Source of the DNA: Shewanella denitrificans OS217
GTDB taxonomy: Bacteria > Pseudomonadota > Gammaproteobacteria > Enterobacterales > Shewanellaceae
Assembly (NCBI RefSeq): GCF_000013765.1
Contig: NC_007954.1
Coordinates: 4,340,001 to 4,404,000 of the forward strand
Length of the DNA: 64,000 bases
Direction of reading: 5' to 3'
A program made the translations under genes and the position numbers. Every line of letters begins with the position of its first letter. Positions within the stretch are counted from its first letter, which is position 1. Of this stretch, positions 9,150 to 18,578 are shown in pieces. Under the pieces are notes generated by a model. It was not told the origin of the DNA and did not search any database. It saw nothing but the letters and a program-made list of their open reading frames with translations.

Positions 9150-9345
9150 AATGAACCCCTATAAAATCGCCTTGCCAATACTTATATTTTGTCTTCAAGG
9201 TCAGCCCAATAAGTCTAACACGTATTGTTATAATTATTTGCCGATGTCATTCAACTTATTGTCTTAACTGTTTGAAACAGGACGGCCATCGCCAAACCAG
9301 TTAGAATGCGGATTGGTATTATCTTGTCATAGGATCAGACTCAGC

Positions 9346-11145
9346 ATGTTAAAACGACTCACGCCGCTATTACTCATCATTCTCTGGGGCTGCCAAGGGG
9401 GCTCAACCCCCGTGGTCACCGACAAAGCCCAAGTAGATAACATTACAAAATTTAACCAAGACAATAAATTACAAGACATTATCGCTAAAGCTTGGCAGTT
9501 GCAATTAGAAAAAGATCCACAACTGGCCGCCGCATTCGGTGATAACAGCCAATCAGGCAAGTTAGCCGACCTCTCACCCGCAACCTTGCTAAGCCATAAT
9601 CAGCGCGCCCAAGCCTTAGCTCTAGAGCTAGCACAAATTGATACTAGCCTATTATCAAAAATCAATAAAACCAATGCATTAATACTCAAGTATCAGCTAG
9701 ATAATGATATTGATTTATATCGCTATCATGATCACTACCTACCGCTTACAGCAGAAAGCGGCTTTCACGCCGATATCAGTGCCATTACCCGAGGCCGCTT
9801 CACTAGTATGCAAGATTATCGCGATTATTTATCGCGCTTAAGTGCCCTGCCTAAGTATTTTTCTCAGCAAACCTATTGGCTTAAAAAAGGCATAAAATCT
9901 GGGATAACCCAGCCAAGAGCGGTACTGAAAGGATTTGAAAACAGCATTAGCGCCTTTATCGTCCCCGTAGAAGAAAGCGTTTATTACCAGCCCTTCAACG
10001 ACTTCCCAGCCCATTTCACCGAAGCCGAAAAACGCGCCCTTATAGCCGAGGCTAATCACACCATCGAAACTAAGGTATTGCCTCCCTACCAAGACTTTTA
10101 CCGCTTTATGACCGAGAGCTACATCCCTCAAGCAAGGCGTGATATAGCTGCTTCATCCTTACCCTTTGGTAGCGCCTTTTACACTAATCGTCTCAAACAC
10201 TACACCACAGTGGACATGAGCGCCGATGAGGTTCATGACTTAGGCTTAAGTGAAGTGAAGCGCATTCGGGCGCAAATGCAACAAATTGTCACAGAACTCA
10301 AGTTTAAAGGCACTTTTGCCGACTTCTTGCATTTTTTACGCACTGACCCGCAATTTTATGCCAAGACCCCCAAAGCGCTATTAAAAGAGGCGGCTTATTT
10401 AGCCAAGCAGGCCGATGCTATTTTACCTAAATATTTTGGTAAACTGCCAAGAAGCCCCTATGGCGTAGAGGCTGTACCCGCCGAGATAGCGCCCAAATAC
10501 ACCACAGGGCGTTATTCTGGTGCCAACAGTGACTATGAGCCAGGTTATTATTGGGTCAACACCTACGCCTTAGAGACGCGCCCCCTGTATGAATTGCCAG
10601 CGCTAACCTTGCATGAAGCCGTGCCAGGGCATCATCTGCAGATTTCATTGAATAAAGAAATTGCCGACCTGCCTAACTTCAGACGCTACAGTTATATCTC
10701 AGCCTTTGGCGAAGGTTGGGGGCTTTACAGCGAATATTTAGGCATAGAAGCCGGTTACTACCAAGACCCTTATAGCCAATTTGGTCGATTAACCTATGAG
10801 ATGTGGCGCGCCGCCCGTTTAGTGGTCGACACAGGTATGCACGTCAAAGGTTGGAGTCGGCAACAAGCGATAGATTTTATGGCCAGTAATACAGCCTTAT
10901 CACTTCATAATGTCACCACTGAGATTGACAGGTATATTTCTTGGCCAGGACAAGCCTTATCTTACAAGATAGGCGAGCTTATCATTAAGCGGCTAAGAGC
11001 GAAGGCTGAACTAGCATTAGGTGAGAAATTTGATATCAGGCAGTTTCATGATGCGGTGCTAGAACAAGGCTCAGTGCCCATGTCTGTGCTTGAGCAGCAA
11101 ATAGATGAACTCATTAAAGACACTCAAGCCAAGATGAAAAAATAA
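9346..11145 (+). CDS. DUF885 family lipoprotein, probable zinc peptidase-like
   Basis: 599 aa from ATG 9346 (AGGA 11 bp upstream), chosen over an upstream TTG at 9313 because it opens directly into a lipoprotein signal MLKRLTPLLLIILWGC, with Cys16 as the likely lipidation site. The lipobox is a bit unusual because of the Trp. The DUF885 domain fills the rest, with the family signature HEAVPGHHLQ near residue 424 (HExxxGHH, resembling a metallopeptidase site) and EGWGLYSEYLG after it. Probably periplasmic and membrane-anchored; substrate unknown. Confidence 0.88.
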   Translation: MLKRLTPLLLIILWGCQGGSTPVVTDKAQVDNITKFNQDNKLQDIIAKAWQLQLEKDPQLAAAFGDNSQSGKLADLSPATLLSHNQRAQALALELAQIDTSLLSKINKTNALILKYQLDNDIDLYRYHDHYLPLTAESGFHADISAITRGRFTSMQDYRDYLSRLSALPKYFSQQTYWLKKGIKSGITQPRAVLKGFENSISAFIVPVEESVYYQPFNDFPAHFTEAEKRALIAEANHTIETKVLPPYQDFYRFMTESYIPQARRDIAASSLPFGSAFYTNRLKHYTTVDMSADEVHDLGLSEVKRIRAQMQQIVTELKFKGTFADFLHFLRTDPQFYAKTPKALLKEAAYLAKQADAILPKYFGKLPRSPYGVEAVPAEIAPKYTTGRYSGANSDYEPGYYWVNTYALETRPLYELPALTLHEAVPGHHLQISLNKEIADLPNFRRYSYISAFGEGWGLYSEYLGIEAGYYQDPYSQFGRLTYEMWRAARLVVDTGMHVKGWSRQQAIDFMASNTALSLHNVTTEIDRYISWPGQALSYKIGELIIKRLRAKAELALGEKFDIRQFHDAVLEQGSVPMSVLEQQIDELIKDTQAKMKK

Positions 11146-11411
11146 CTCACTAATAAGAATGAGATAAAGGCACCCAACACCACAGGGTAAATCAAGTAGG
11201 TGTCTTTTGCCCTTCTTGCGCGAATACGGCATAGATTGGCCAAAAATAGATTATAAATAAACAACATAAAAGCAATAACCGAACCATAAAAAAAACTCAA
11301 TGACTGCATTTTTAATGTGGTAACTAGCAGTAATAACCAATCAACTAAGATCAAATAGAGGAAGAATTTTTGCAAACGATCTGGGCCTCGACGGTGAAAT
11401 GTTGCAACCAT
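11124..11411 (-). CDS. Small three-helix membrane protein, unknown function
   Basis: 95 aa with three hydrophobic stretches (about residues 16-33, 40-60, 74-94) separated by a basic loop CRIRARRAKD. It overlaps the 3' end of the DUF885 gene by 22 bp on the opposite strand and sits 11 bp after the PilZ gene in the same direction, so it could be the last gene of the lateral flagellar operon. I do not recognise a family. Confidence 0.6.
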   Translation of the reverse strand: MVATFHRRGPDRLQKFFLYLILVDWLLLLVTTLKMQSLSFFYGSVIAFMLFIYNLFLANLCRIRARRAKDTYLIYPVVLGAFISFLLVSYFFILA

Positions 11412-11422
11412 GCTTGCTCCCT

Positions 11423-11869
11423 TTATCGTTTTACATGCAGCCTAATATGATTAATAAATGCGATACGCAGATTTTCTTGGCCCTGCTCGAGCCAATTGGC
11501 ACCATAAAAAGCCAACTTACCCTGCACCTTTTGATGGCGACAGATTTGACAGCTTAATTTAATACCCTGAAATTGAACTATGACTTCATCATTTATGGCC
11601 AGAGCCTGACTCGATAAGAAGCCTATTCCAGTCAGACTAATATCTTTAACATTGGCGCTGCCTAAAGGCTGCAGTGTAAGCCAGCCCATTCTCAGCAAAC
11701 TTATGCTGACCCCGTCACAGGCAAGATTAAGCGGAATTTCATTGTTTTTCCTTAAGTTTATCCGTTGTGACTGCCGCCGACTATCATGATCATTAAGATT
11801 GATTTCCTCAAAAGCCCCCTCAGAGATAGGGCTACCGTCCCGATGCCAAAACTCCTCATATACGATCAT
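11423..11869 (-). CDS. PilZ domain protein, c-di-GMP sensor at the end of the lateral stator operon
   Basis: 148 aa. Two PilZ signatures are present: an Arg-rich first motif (RRQSQR, preceding the barrel) and DISLTGIGF (DxSxxG), so c-di-GMP binding is plausible. ATG 11869 is preferred (AAGGA 7 bp before) over GTG 11887, which overlaps the motB stop. Being the next gene after motA-motB, it may couple c-di-GMP level to the lateral motor, as YcgR does in E. coli; this coupling is inference. Confidence 0.8.
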   Translation of the reverse strand: MIVYEEFWHRDGSPISEGAFEEINLNDHDSRRQSQRINLRKNNEIPLNLACDGVSISLLRMGWLTLQPLGSANVKDISLTGIGFLSSQALAINDEVIVQFQGIKLSCQICRHQKVQGKLAFYGANWLEQGQENLRIAFINHIRLHVKR

Positions 11870-11886
11870 AGTGTCATCCTTTTTCA

Positions 11887-12879
11887 CTATTGATACCTGA
11901 CTCTAGGTAAGGCTAACTCGGCTTGTAATTTTGCATCCTGCAACTCTATTCCTGCATCTAAATGCTCTGCAGGTACACCAACCATGTCACGAATAAGCTG
12001 TTCTGTGGTAGAGGTTAAAATCAAAACTTCAATGCGGCGATTAGCCGCAGCCGCAGGCTCTTGTGGAATATAAGCCACTTGATCAGCCATGCCTGTCACT
12101 TGGATCACTTGATTGCGCTTAACCCCACCAAACTCCAATACTCGCCTTGCCAACAATGCCCGCTTACTCGATAACTCCCAATTGGTGAACTCGGTACCCA
12201 CATAGGGCGTTGAATCCGTGTGTCCAGAAATCACCATGGCATTGGTTACTTGCCCAAGTACGGGTCCTAAAGCCAAAAGTAAGTCTTCGAAATAGACCTG
12301 CATTTGCGCACTGCCACGGGTGAACATAAATCTGTCTATATTGTCATGAATAAGAATACGGATCCCTTGAGGCACCAAGGTAACGGCGATATTGTCAGCC
12401 ATACTCGATTGTTGTACCACATGATTTAATTGCCGCGCTAACATCACAAGCTGAGCTTGAGTATCATATTGACCTGGCACCATGGCATTAAATTCTGGCC
12501 CTTGCCCAGCATTAGGCTCCTCTTCTCCGGCAGGAATATTATTATGCATCGCAGGGCCGGCACGTTCTGGACCACTGCCTGCGGATGTAATTATCGCCTG
12601 CTGAATCGCCGGGCTGCCTTCAAAATCAATAATTGATGAAGATTGCGCCACATCGAAAGGGTTCATCGCCCCCGAAGCATACATCTCACCACGCAAATAT
12701 TGCACGATTTGGCTGCGCTCATCTTGATCGGCTATTTGCATGATCCACAACACCATAAATAGCGCCATCATGGCTAAGGTGAAATCGGCAAAGGCGACTT
12801 TCCACGCCCCACCATGACTCGCTGAACGCTTGCTTCGCCTGCCACGCTTAATGATGATAGGTTCATTTTTATGGAGCAT
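11887..12879 (-). CDS. motB: Lateral flagellar stator protein MotB (LafU)
   Basis: 330 aa. Basic N-terminus (KRGRRSKR), one membrane helix with the proton-binding Asp32 (FADFTLAMMALFMVLWIM), a periplasmic linker with Gly/Pro/Ala-rich stretch, and a C-terminal OmpA-type peptidoglycan-binding domain (VISGHTDSTPY, WELSSKRA, GMAD, NRRIEVLI). Start codon shares one base with the motA stop (TAATG), indicating coupled translation. MotB-type channel residues point to proton rather than sodium drive, but I cannot prove this. Confidence 0.93.
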   Translation of the reverse strand: MLHKNEPIIIKRGRRSKRSASHGGAWKVAFADFTLAMMALFMVLWIMQIADQDERSQIVQYLRGEMYASGAMNPFDVAQSSSIIDFEGSPAIQQAIITSAGSGPERAGPAMHNNIPAGEEEPNAGQGPEFNAMVPGQYDTQAQLVMLARQLNHVVQQSSMADNIAVTLVPQGIRILIHDNIDRFMFTRGSAQMQVYFEDLLLALGPVLGQVTNAMVISGHTDSTPYVGTEFTNWELSSKRALLARRVLEFGGVKRNQVIQVTGMADQVAYIPQEPAAAANRRIEVLILTSTTEQLIRDMVGVPAEHLDAGIELQDAKLQAELALPRVRYQ

Positions 12880-13736
12880 TAGCTTTTTTGCTCCTCCATC
12901 CAGCGCTCTAATTCCACGAACGAAGGACGGTTTTCACTCTGAATTTGCTTGCGACCGGCATCTATTGCCATGGTTGGCGGCTTACCTTTAGCAAAAGCGG
13001 CCAGCACAGCAGCGACACACCTAAGCTGAGCCGATTTTCTGTCCACCAGATGTTCTAACGCTTTAGACAAGGGATCAAAGAAACAGTAACAGGCAAAAAT
13101 ACCGATGAAGGTGCCCACCAAGGCTGCAGCCACTTTTACGCCGATCATGGTAATGGGGCCATCGATGTTAGACATGGTGATAATAATCCCCATCACGGCC
13201 GCCAAAATACCAAACCCAGGCATAGCTTCACCCACTTTATTTAACGCCTCCGATGGCCTTAATCTGTCTTCTTCAATGCGGTGAATTTCTTCTTCAAATA
13301 AGTGCTCTAAATCATGAGGCGACATCTTACCTATGGATTGGATGCGCAAATTATCAATCAAAAACTGCAATACATCTGGATGTTCGAGCACGCTGGGATA
13401 CATAAGAAATAGTGAGCTTTCTCTTGGGTTTTCAATGTGCTCATCCAACACTTTAAGGCCTTGGGATTGAATTTGACTCATGAGCAAGCTCATCAAAGCA
13501 AAAAGCTGAGGATAGAGCTCGGGATCTTCTTTTTCTTTAACAATAAGCTCTTTAGTCTGCACTAACATCTCTTCAAGCACTGAGCGAGGGTTAGCTATAA
13601 TTAATGCTCCCAAACCCGCACCAAAAATAATTAAAATTTCAGCAGGCTGCCATAGGGACATCAAGGTACCGCCAGCCCAAATATAGCCGCCAAAAACTGA
13701 CGCTAAAATGATGATTAAGCCAATCAATTTACTCAT
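12879..13736 (-). CDS. motA: Lateral flagellar stator protein MotA (LafT)
   Basis: 285 aa with four membrane helices: residues 2-22, 31-50, about 171-192 (GFGILAAVMGIIITM) and 202-222. The cytoplasmic loop between helices 2 and 3 carries the charged residues that touch FliG. The conserved MotA segment PGFGILAAVMGI and LVGTFIGIF are clear. Overlaps motB by one base and follows fliA by 33 bp. Confidence 0.93.
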   Translation of the reverse strand: MSKLIGLIIILASVFGGYIWAGGTLMSLWQPAEILIIFGAGLGALIIANPRSVLEEMLVQTKELIVKEKEDPELYPQLFALMSLLMSQIQSQGLKVLDEHIENPRESSLFLMYPSVLEHPDVLQFLIDNLRIQSIGKMSPHDLEHLFEEEIHRIEEDRLRPSEALNKVGEAMPGFGILAAVMGIIITMSNIDGPITMIGVKVAAALVGTFIGIFACYCFFDPLSKALEHLVDRKSAQLRCVAAVLAAFAKGKPPTMAIDAGRKQIQSENRPSFVELERWMEEQKS

Positions 13737-13769
13737 TATTTATTATCCGTTGCTTGTCACTGTCGACGT

Positions 13770-14480
13770 TTATATAAGGCTTTGCAATTTCGCCACAGCC
13801 TGCTTGTGAAGCTGGCAAATGCGGGTCTCAGTCAATCCCAGTGTTAATGCAATCTCTTTTAAATTAAGTTCATGATGATAGTAAAGCGACAGAATTAACT
13901 GTTCTCTTTCATTTAATTTCGTCATGGCTTTAATCAAGGTTTTTTTGAGCATGAAACGCTCAACTTCATTGTGTTTATCTGCGGGTTGCTCGCCAATAGT
14001 CAGCATCTCATCCAAGCTTTTCATTGACTCCGCCTGAGTGGCGTACAAGCTCTCGCGATAGGCCTCTGGAGAGAGTCCAAGCCCAGTCGCAACCTCAGTA
14101 TCGGTCGGCTCTCGTCCTAAAGTTCGGCTCAATTCTCGGACTTTGTCATTCAAAATGTGCGCCTGCTGACGCACAGGCCTTGGACGCCAATCCTGACGGC
14201 GTAATTCATCCAGAATAGCTCCACGTATTCGCTGCCCCGCAAAAGAAATAAATCCATTATCAAACTCACCAGGATATCGCCTTGAGGATTCAATAAGTGC
14301 CATCATGCCGATTTGCTCCATATCCTCAAGTGACAGCATGGCACCGCAATGACTGCGCAGTTGCAGCACTGCACGTTTCACCAACGGCAAATACTGTACG
14401 ATTAACTGATCTTCGGATAAACGCTGTAACGCAGGTTCTTCACTGACGGTTTGGTAAGCTAATTGACCATCGAGATTCAT
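13770..14480 (-). CDS. fliA: Lateral flagellar sigma-28 factor FliA (LafS)
   Basis: 236 aa from ATG 14480 (AAGGA 7 bp before; a longer frame starting at 14525 would run into fliL). Region 2 (LVKRAVLQLRSHCG, LEDMEQIGMMALIESSRRYP, FISFAGQRIRGAILDELRRQDW), region 3 and region 4 (LNEREQLILSLYYHHELNLKEIALTLGLTETR split by helix-turn-helix) are all present. It should read the 8-11-8 promoters found before lafA, fliD and flgM. Being downstream of a sigma-28 promoter itself, it probably autoregulates; FlgM is its expected inhibitor. Confidence 0.92.
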   Translation of the reverse strand: MNLDGQLAYQTVSEEPALQRLSEDQLIVQYLPLVKRAVLQLRSHCGAMLSLEDMEQIGMMALIESSRRYPGEFDNGFISFAGQRIRGAILDELRRQDWRPRPVRQQAHILNDKVRELSRTLGREPTDTEVATGLGLSPEAYRESLYATQAESMKSLDEMLTIGEQPADKHNEVERFMLKKTLIKAMTKLNEREQLILSLYYHHELNLKEIALTLGLTETRICQLHKQAVAKLQSLI

Positions 14481-14490
14481 AACTGCATCC

Positions 14491-14946
14491 TTACTGTATG
14501 ACCATACGCGTAAAGAGCACTTCATCTATATCCGATGGAAATTTATGCTCAACCAGTACCTTGACGATATGCATTAAGGCTTCGTTCTGTAGGCTATCTA
14601 ATTGTTCAGTACTGTTGAGCTGCTCAAAACTTTTGCGCGAAAACATCTTCATTAGCGAGTTACGGATCAAAGGATCAGCCTCATCTAATACCGATTTTAA
14701 TTTCGGGTTATTACTCTTCAATGCCAGTTCAAGCAGTAAATAATGGGGATATTTGTCTCCGGGAATGGAAATAATAAACTTATCTAAAGGATAAAATTTT
14801 GCCACGGGTACCACTGGTTCTTCGGCTAAAAACTCTTCAACCCATTTGGGACTTTGCCAATCAGCCCAAAGTACTCCGCCTGTCCATGCACTTATCAAAA
14901 AAAGAAAACCTAACACTTTGAAAAATTTTGACTTTGCTGATGCCAT
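14491..14946 (-). CDS. fliL: Flagellar basal body-associated protein FliL (LafF)
   Basis: 151 aa, one N-terminal membrane helix (about residues 10-28) and a periplasmic FliL domain (YPLDKFIISIPG, YLLLELALKSN, LIRNSLMKMFSRKSFEQL, FPSDIDEVLFTRMVIQ). Associates with the stator ring and strengthens torque in known systems. 10 bp before fliA. Confidence 0.88.
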   Translation of the reverse strand: MASAKSKFFKVLGFLFLISAWTGGVLWADWQSPKWVEEFLAEEPVVPVAKFYPLDKFIISIPGDKYPHYLLLELALKSNNPKLKSVLDEADPLIRNSLMKMFSRKSFEQLNSTEQLDSLQNEALMHIVKVLVEHKFPSDIDEVLFTRMVIQ

Positions 14947-14961
14947 TGCCTTACTCCTGGC

Positions 14962-16278
14962 TTAAGCCAATAAGTTTAATTGATTATCTGAGCTGGTTTG
15001 TCGTGCCTGTGGCAGCTCAAAATTCTCCACCTGACTAGCTAACATGCGCCCCTCGTGCTGTTGCGGATTTTGTTTATCCGACGCGCCATTGTGGCCCACA
15101 TCCACATCTAAACTGCCGCCATATTCCTGTGCTAAATCGGCCCTGAGTCTATCTAAACCGCTCAGTAGTGCTTCTCTAACCGCTGGGTTTGCAGCATGCA
15201 TTTGCACTTGTAATTTATCGCCGTCGAGTCGAATATTGAGTTCAAGCTTGCCAAGCTCAGGAGGATCGAGACGGATTTCGGCATGCTTAATCTGTTGATC
15301 GATTTGAAACCTTAACTGTTCACGCAGTGGGGTTAACATATCTTGCGCTTGTTGGCTTAAACTGCCCGCCATATTCACTGGCACTGGGCCCCACTGGCTT
15401 ACGCTAGGCGCTGTCCCCCCTCTTGCTAGCATCTGAGTAAAAAGCTGTGTTTGATTGTCGCTGCTGTCTGCTAAGACTGTGCTGCCAATAGTTTGTGGGG
15501 CTAAGCCTTGTGCCACAGTGGTTAGTATGCTGGACTCTTTCGCTGTCGCTCCAATGCCATTGCTCCATCGCTGCTCAGCAAATCGCTTGTCTGCTGCCAA
15601 ACTCGTTATTGAAGTGGCTCCTGTGCTAACGGCTGGGCTGGGCATAAGAGCATCACTGAAGGTTATTCCACTGCGCTCGGTCTGCGCCCCAGCAGAAACA
15701 GAATGCCCCATCACAGCAGCCAATCCCGATTGAGGATGAAGAGCCTGCATTGAGCTGCTCTTTTTAGATGGCATACGAGTCAGCATGTCAGCGTTAATCG
15801 GCATAGCGAGTACGCTGGCTTGGATACTGTTTTGAGTGCTGCTTTGAGCCACAGTTTGAGCCATGGCTTGAGTTGTACTTTGAGCCACCGTTTGAACTTG
15901 GGTATTAAAATCTGCTGCAGTTTTAGTGCCAAAGCCAGTGACTGTCGCTAGCGTTTGACCATCTAGACTTGTGGCTGATGCCATTGCGGCTTGAGTCCAA
16001 ACTGGCATCTGAGTCGTGCTCAATTGCGCTGCAGTCTGTGGTGCAGCAGCTAAAGGAGCCTGCGTTGATGACTCAAGTTCCATTGACTGTGGCTCTTGTG
16101 CTTCTACGTTGCCGGTCTGCGGCTTTGATACAGAAGCACGCTTAGCCTCATTAGCCCTATCATTAGCAAAGCTTGCAAAAGCGCCTTGCTCTGCTGATGG
16201 CTTGCCTTGGGGCTTATTATTTGACTGTAGGCCCAGCTCTGTCGTTAATGAACGACTCCCTAACACATCAGATATCAT
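14962..16278 (-). CDS. fliK: Flagellar hook-length control protein FliK (LafE)
   Basis: About 438 aa. N-terminal two thirds are a low-complexity Ala/Ser/Thr/Gln ruler (repeats such as AQSTTQAMAQTVAQSSTQ). The C-terminal Flg_hook domain is clear: HAEIRLDPPELGKLELNIRL, VQMHAANPAVREAL, LRADLAQEYGGSLDVDVGHNG. Start uncertain: ATG 16278 is chosen for the GGGGAAG before it; a GTG at 16290 is possible. Overlaps the end of the preceding chaperone gene. Stops hook growth and switches export specificity through FlhB. Confidence 0.85.
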   Translation of the reverse strand: MISDVLGSRSLTTELGLQSNNKPQGKPSAEQGAFASFANDRANEAKRASVSKPQTGNVEAQEPQSMELESSTQAPLAAAPQTAAQLSTTQMPVWTQAAMASATSLDGQTLATVTGFGTKTAADFNTQVQTVAQSTTQAMAQTVAQSSTQNSIQASVLAMPINADMLTRMPSKKSSSMQALHPQSGLAAVMGHSVSAGAQTERSGITFSDALMPSPAVSTGATSITSLAADKRFAEQRWSNGIGATAKESSILTTVAQGLAPQTIGSTVLADSSDNQTQLFTQMLARGGTAPSVSQWGPVPVNMAGSLSQQAQDMLTPLREQLRFQIDQQIKHAEIRLDPPELGKLELNIRLDGDKLQVQMHAANPAVREALLSGLDRLRADLAQEYGGSLDVDVGHNGASDKQNPQQHEGRMLASQVENFELPQARQTSSDNQLNLLA

Positions 16279-16606
16279 CGACTTCCCCACTAATACACGT
16301 AAATTGATAGGCTAACAGCCCAACTTGCGATGAGTTAAAACCAGCTAGCTCTTTGGACAGCTGATCACGGGCTAATTTAAGATCCCTAAGCACTTGTGTG
16401 TGTACTTTCTCCACTTCAACACGAGCAAATGCCTGTTGCGGGGTTTCAGTAAAATCAGCCCTTGCAACTTGATGCAAGGCCTTAATCAGCAGTTGATTCA
16501 GCTTCACCAAATTAGTCCAGTCTTGAGCATCGCCGTAATGGCGCAGCCCAAGAGAAAATTGCTGCCACTGCTCAATGGTAATTTGCACACTATGATTGGC
16601 CTTCAT
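16268..16606 (-). CDS. FliT-like lateral flagellar chaperone (LafD)
   Basis: 112 aa, all-helical, hydrophilic, no membrane segment. Position between fliS and fliK is that of lafD (fliT) in other lateral clusters; the sequence itself (IEQWQQFSLGLRHYG, LNQLLIKALHQVAR, LRDLKLARDQLSKELAGFNSS) is only weakly recognisable. FliT-type proteins chaperone the cap FliD. ATG 16606 preferred over GTG 16615; no good SD for either. Confidence 0.6.
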   Translation of the reverse strand: MKANHSVQITIEQWQQFSLGLRHYGDAQDWTNLVKLNQLLIKALHQVARADFTETPQQAFARVEVEKVHTQVLRDLKLARDQLSKELAGFNSSQVGLLAYQFTCISGEVDDI

Positions 16607-16652
16607 CAGCAACACATGGCCGCTAAACTAGCTAAGTTAAGCTCAGAGTGGC

Positions 16653-17033
16653 TCAATTGAGGTTCACCCAACCGGCGCGAATATCTTGAATCACTTTCAC
16701 TACAGGAGTAAGAGCCAAAGGATCGTTCTCAACGCTTGCTGTCACCAACTGACGACTACAGTAGTCATACAGATTGTGTAGATTAGTCGCCACTTCGGCG
16801 CCATTGTCTAAATCCAGCATAGAGTCCAAACCGTAAACGATATTAAGGCACTTATTAATGCTAACGCCCTTGGCCTCATACTGCTTACGTTCCATATGCC
16901 CTGTAACCCTGTCTAACTCTTCCAGTAGGCCATCTAACAGCATGCGCACCATGTCATGAGAAGTGGCCGATGCCAATTTGGCATCCAGTGATGTCTGTTG
17001 GTAAGCACTAAAAGGGTCATACTCATTTAACAT
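16653..17033 (-). CDS. fliS: Flagellin export chaperone FliS (LafC)
   Basis: 126 aa from ATG 17033 (AGGA upstream, 22 bp after the fliD stop); an upstream in-frame start would lie in fliD. Conserved FliS segments: YQQTSLDAKLASATSHDMVRMLLDG, VTGHMERKQYEAKGVSINKCLNIVYGL and LHNLYDYCSRQL. Binds the flagellin C-terminus and hands it to FlhA. Confidence 0.92.
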   Translation of the reverse strand: MLNEYDPFSAYQQTSLDAKLASATSHDMVRMLLDGLLEELDRVTGHMERKQYEAKGVSINKCLNIVYGLDSMLDLDNGAEVATNLHNLYDYCSRQLVTASVENDPLALTPVVKVIQDIRAGWVNLN

Positions 17034-17055
17034 ATTGATCAAATTCCTGTGTTTA

Positions 17056-18402
17056 CTAGCCTCTAGGTGAAAATAAGCTGCTAGCGGCACTTAACTGGTT
17101 AATTGTGGCTTCCATGGCGGTAAATTGAGCCAAGTAAATATTGTATTTTTGCGTCATCTGGTAGTTGTGGCGCTCAACACTGTCTTCAATACGATCGATT
17201 TGGCTGTCGATGGTTTTTTTCTTCATCGACAATAGCCCATCAAATTCGGTGTAAGGCTTCAGCACAGCCTCAATTTTGTCGATATAACTGCCATTATCAC
17301 TGAACATAGCTTGCACCTTGCTACCATCAGCTTTAAGCGCAGCTTCAAATTTTTTATCATCCATTTTAAGCAGGCCATCTCTGCCGATCTCAATGCCGAT
17401 GTCCGATAAACGCATGCCATTAGGGGCATCATTGAACACAGCATCTCGAAGACGAGACTGTACTAACCTCACCGACGAGTCTCCCTTAAGCACACCTATT
17501 TGACCACTCGACACCTTAACCACATCTTTGTCGTCGCTCTTAGCGGCATCGGTCACTGTGCTACCCATGGAACGGCTTAATTGATTAATTTGGCTAAGCA
17601 AGGTATTAAAGTTGCTAACAAAGTCCTTCACCGCCTGAGTGGTAGCTTCGCTGTCATCTTCAACCTTGATTTGGCTAGACTCACCCACACCATGAACTTT
17701 AATTAAATCCAAATTGACGCCATCAATCACATTTTCTAAGTAATTATTGCTACTGGTGATGCTAATACCGTTTAAGGTTAACTGCGCATCTTGAGCGGCG
17801 CGCCTCTGCGTCATGCCCCAGTCTGCCCCATCTAGATTGACCGTCAGGTTATTGCTAGCACCACCATTATTAGCAGACAACATCAATTCGACCTGGCCGC
17901 CAGTGCGCACCAGTGATGCCTGCATGCCAGGGTTAGCCGCATCTTTATTAATTAAATCCCTAAGCTGAGTGACTGTAATGCCAGCGCCACCATTGACTGT
18001 GGCTAAATCTATGCTGAGCTTTTTGGTAGGGTCACTGCCCAACTGCACAGTAAACAGTCCGCTTGCAGGCAGTAGCGTGTCTTCACTGGCATAGGTCTTG
18101 GTCAACTGGTGCGACTGAGCTAACTGAGTCACATTTAAGTCATAATTACCCTTAGGGGCACCCGCTTTTACCGTTACCTTGGCAAAATCGTTATTGATAT
18201 CGGCCTTCTTATTGCTAAAGGCCTCGGTGTCGATACTTTTAAGCTTGGTGGACAGCAGCTTCATGCTGGTTTCCAACAACTTATAGGCATCTAGCTGAGT
18301 CTTCTGGGTCGATAACTTGCCCTTATACAGGTTATCTTTACCTGCACGGTCGGCAGAAATTAACTGCTGTGAAAATTGCGCCGCACTCATATTACCTATC
18401 AT
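17056..18402 (-). CDS. fliD: Flagellar filament cap protein FliD (LafB)
   Basis: 448 aa. ATG 18402 has AAGGAG 5 bp upstream, so the in-frame codons up to 18450 are leader. N-terminal coil (LISADRAGKDNLYKGKLSTQKTQLDAY), FliD_N (DLNVTQLAQSHQL), middle domain with GGASNNLTVNL, and FliD_C ending in VERHNYQMTQKYNIYLAQFTAMEATINQLS. Caps the lateral filament and guides flagellin folding. First gene of an eight- to ten-gene operon behind a sigma-28-type promoter. Confidence 0.94.
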   Translation of the reverse strand: MIGNMSAAQFSQQLISADRAGKDNLYKGKLSTQKTQLDAYKLLETSMKLLSTKLKSIDTEAFSNKKADINNDFAKVTVKAGAPKGNYDLNVTQLAQSHQLTKTYASEDTLLPASGLFTVQLGSDPTKKLSIDLATVNGGAGITVTQLRDLINKDAANPGMQASLVRTGGQVELMLSANNGGASNNLTVNLDGADWGMTQRRAAQDAQLTLNGISITSSNNYLENVIDGVNLDLIKVHGVGESSQIKVEDDSEATTQAVKDFVSNFNTLLSQINQLSRSMGSTVTDAAKSDDKDVVKVSSGQIGVLKGDSSVRLVQSRLRDAVFNDAPNGMRLSDIGIEIGRDGLLKMDDKKFEAALKADGSKVQAMFSDNGSYIDKIEAVLKPYTEFDGLLSMKKKTIDSQIDRIEDSVERHNYQMTQKYNIYLAQFTAMEATINQLSAASSLFSPRG

Positions 18403-18482
18403 GGAAACTCCTTTAATTCGGCTTAGCCACTCAAGCGCCCTAAGCCGCATTGATAATGCTAGAGCAAGTGTTGTACCAAGAT

Positions 18483-18509
18483 TTATCTAATTGTTTTTTA
18501 TAAACTTAA
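18483..18509 (-). promoter_or_regulatory. Sigma-28-type promoter of the fliD-to-motB operon
   Basis: On the minus strand: TTAAGTTT, 11 bp, TTAGATAA (consensus TAAAGTTT-N11-GCCGATAA; 7/8 and 5/8 matches). It points at fliD, 80 bp away. The same architecture occurs before flgM and lafA. Confidence 0.65.
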
Positions 18510-18578
18510 TTTAAAAGCTTAGGATAAAACGAAAAACTCACTTCCGTTTCTGCAATACTGTAGGAAAATTTGCTTCCG

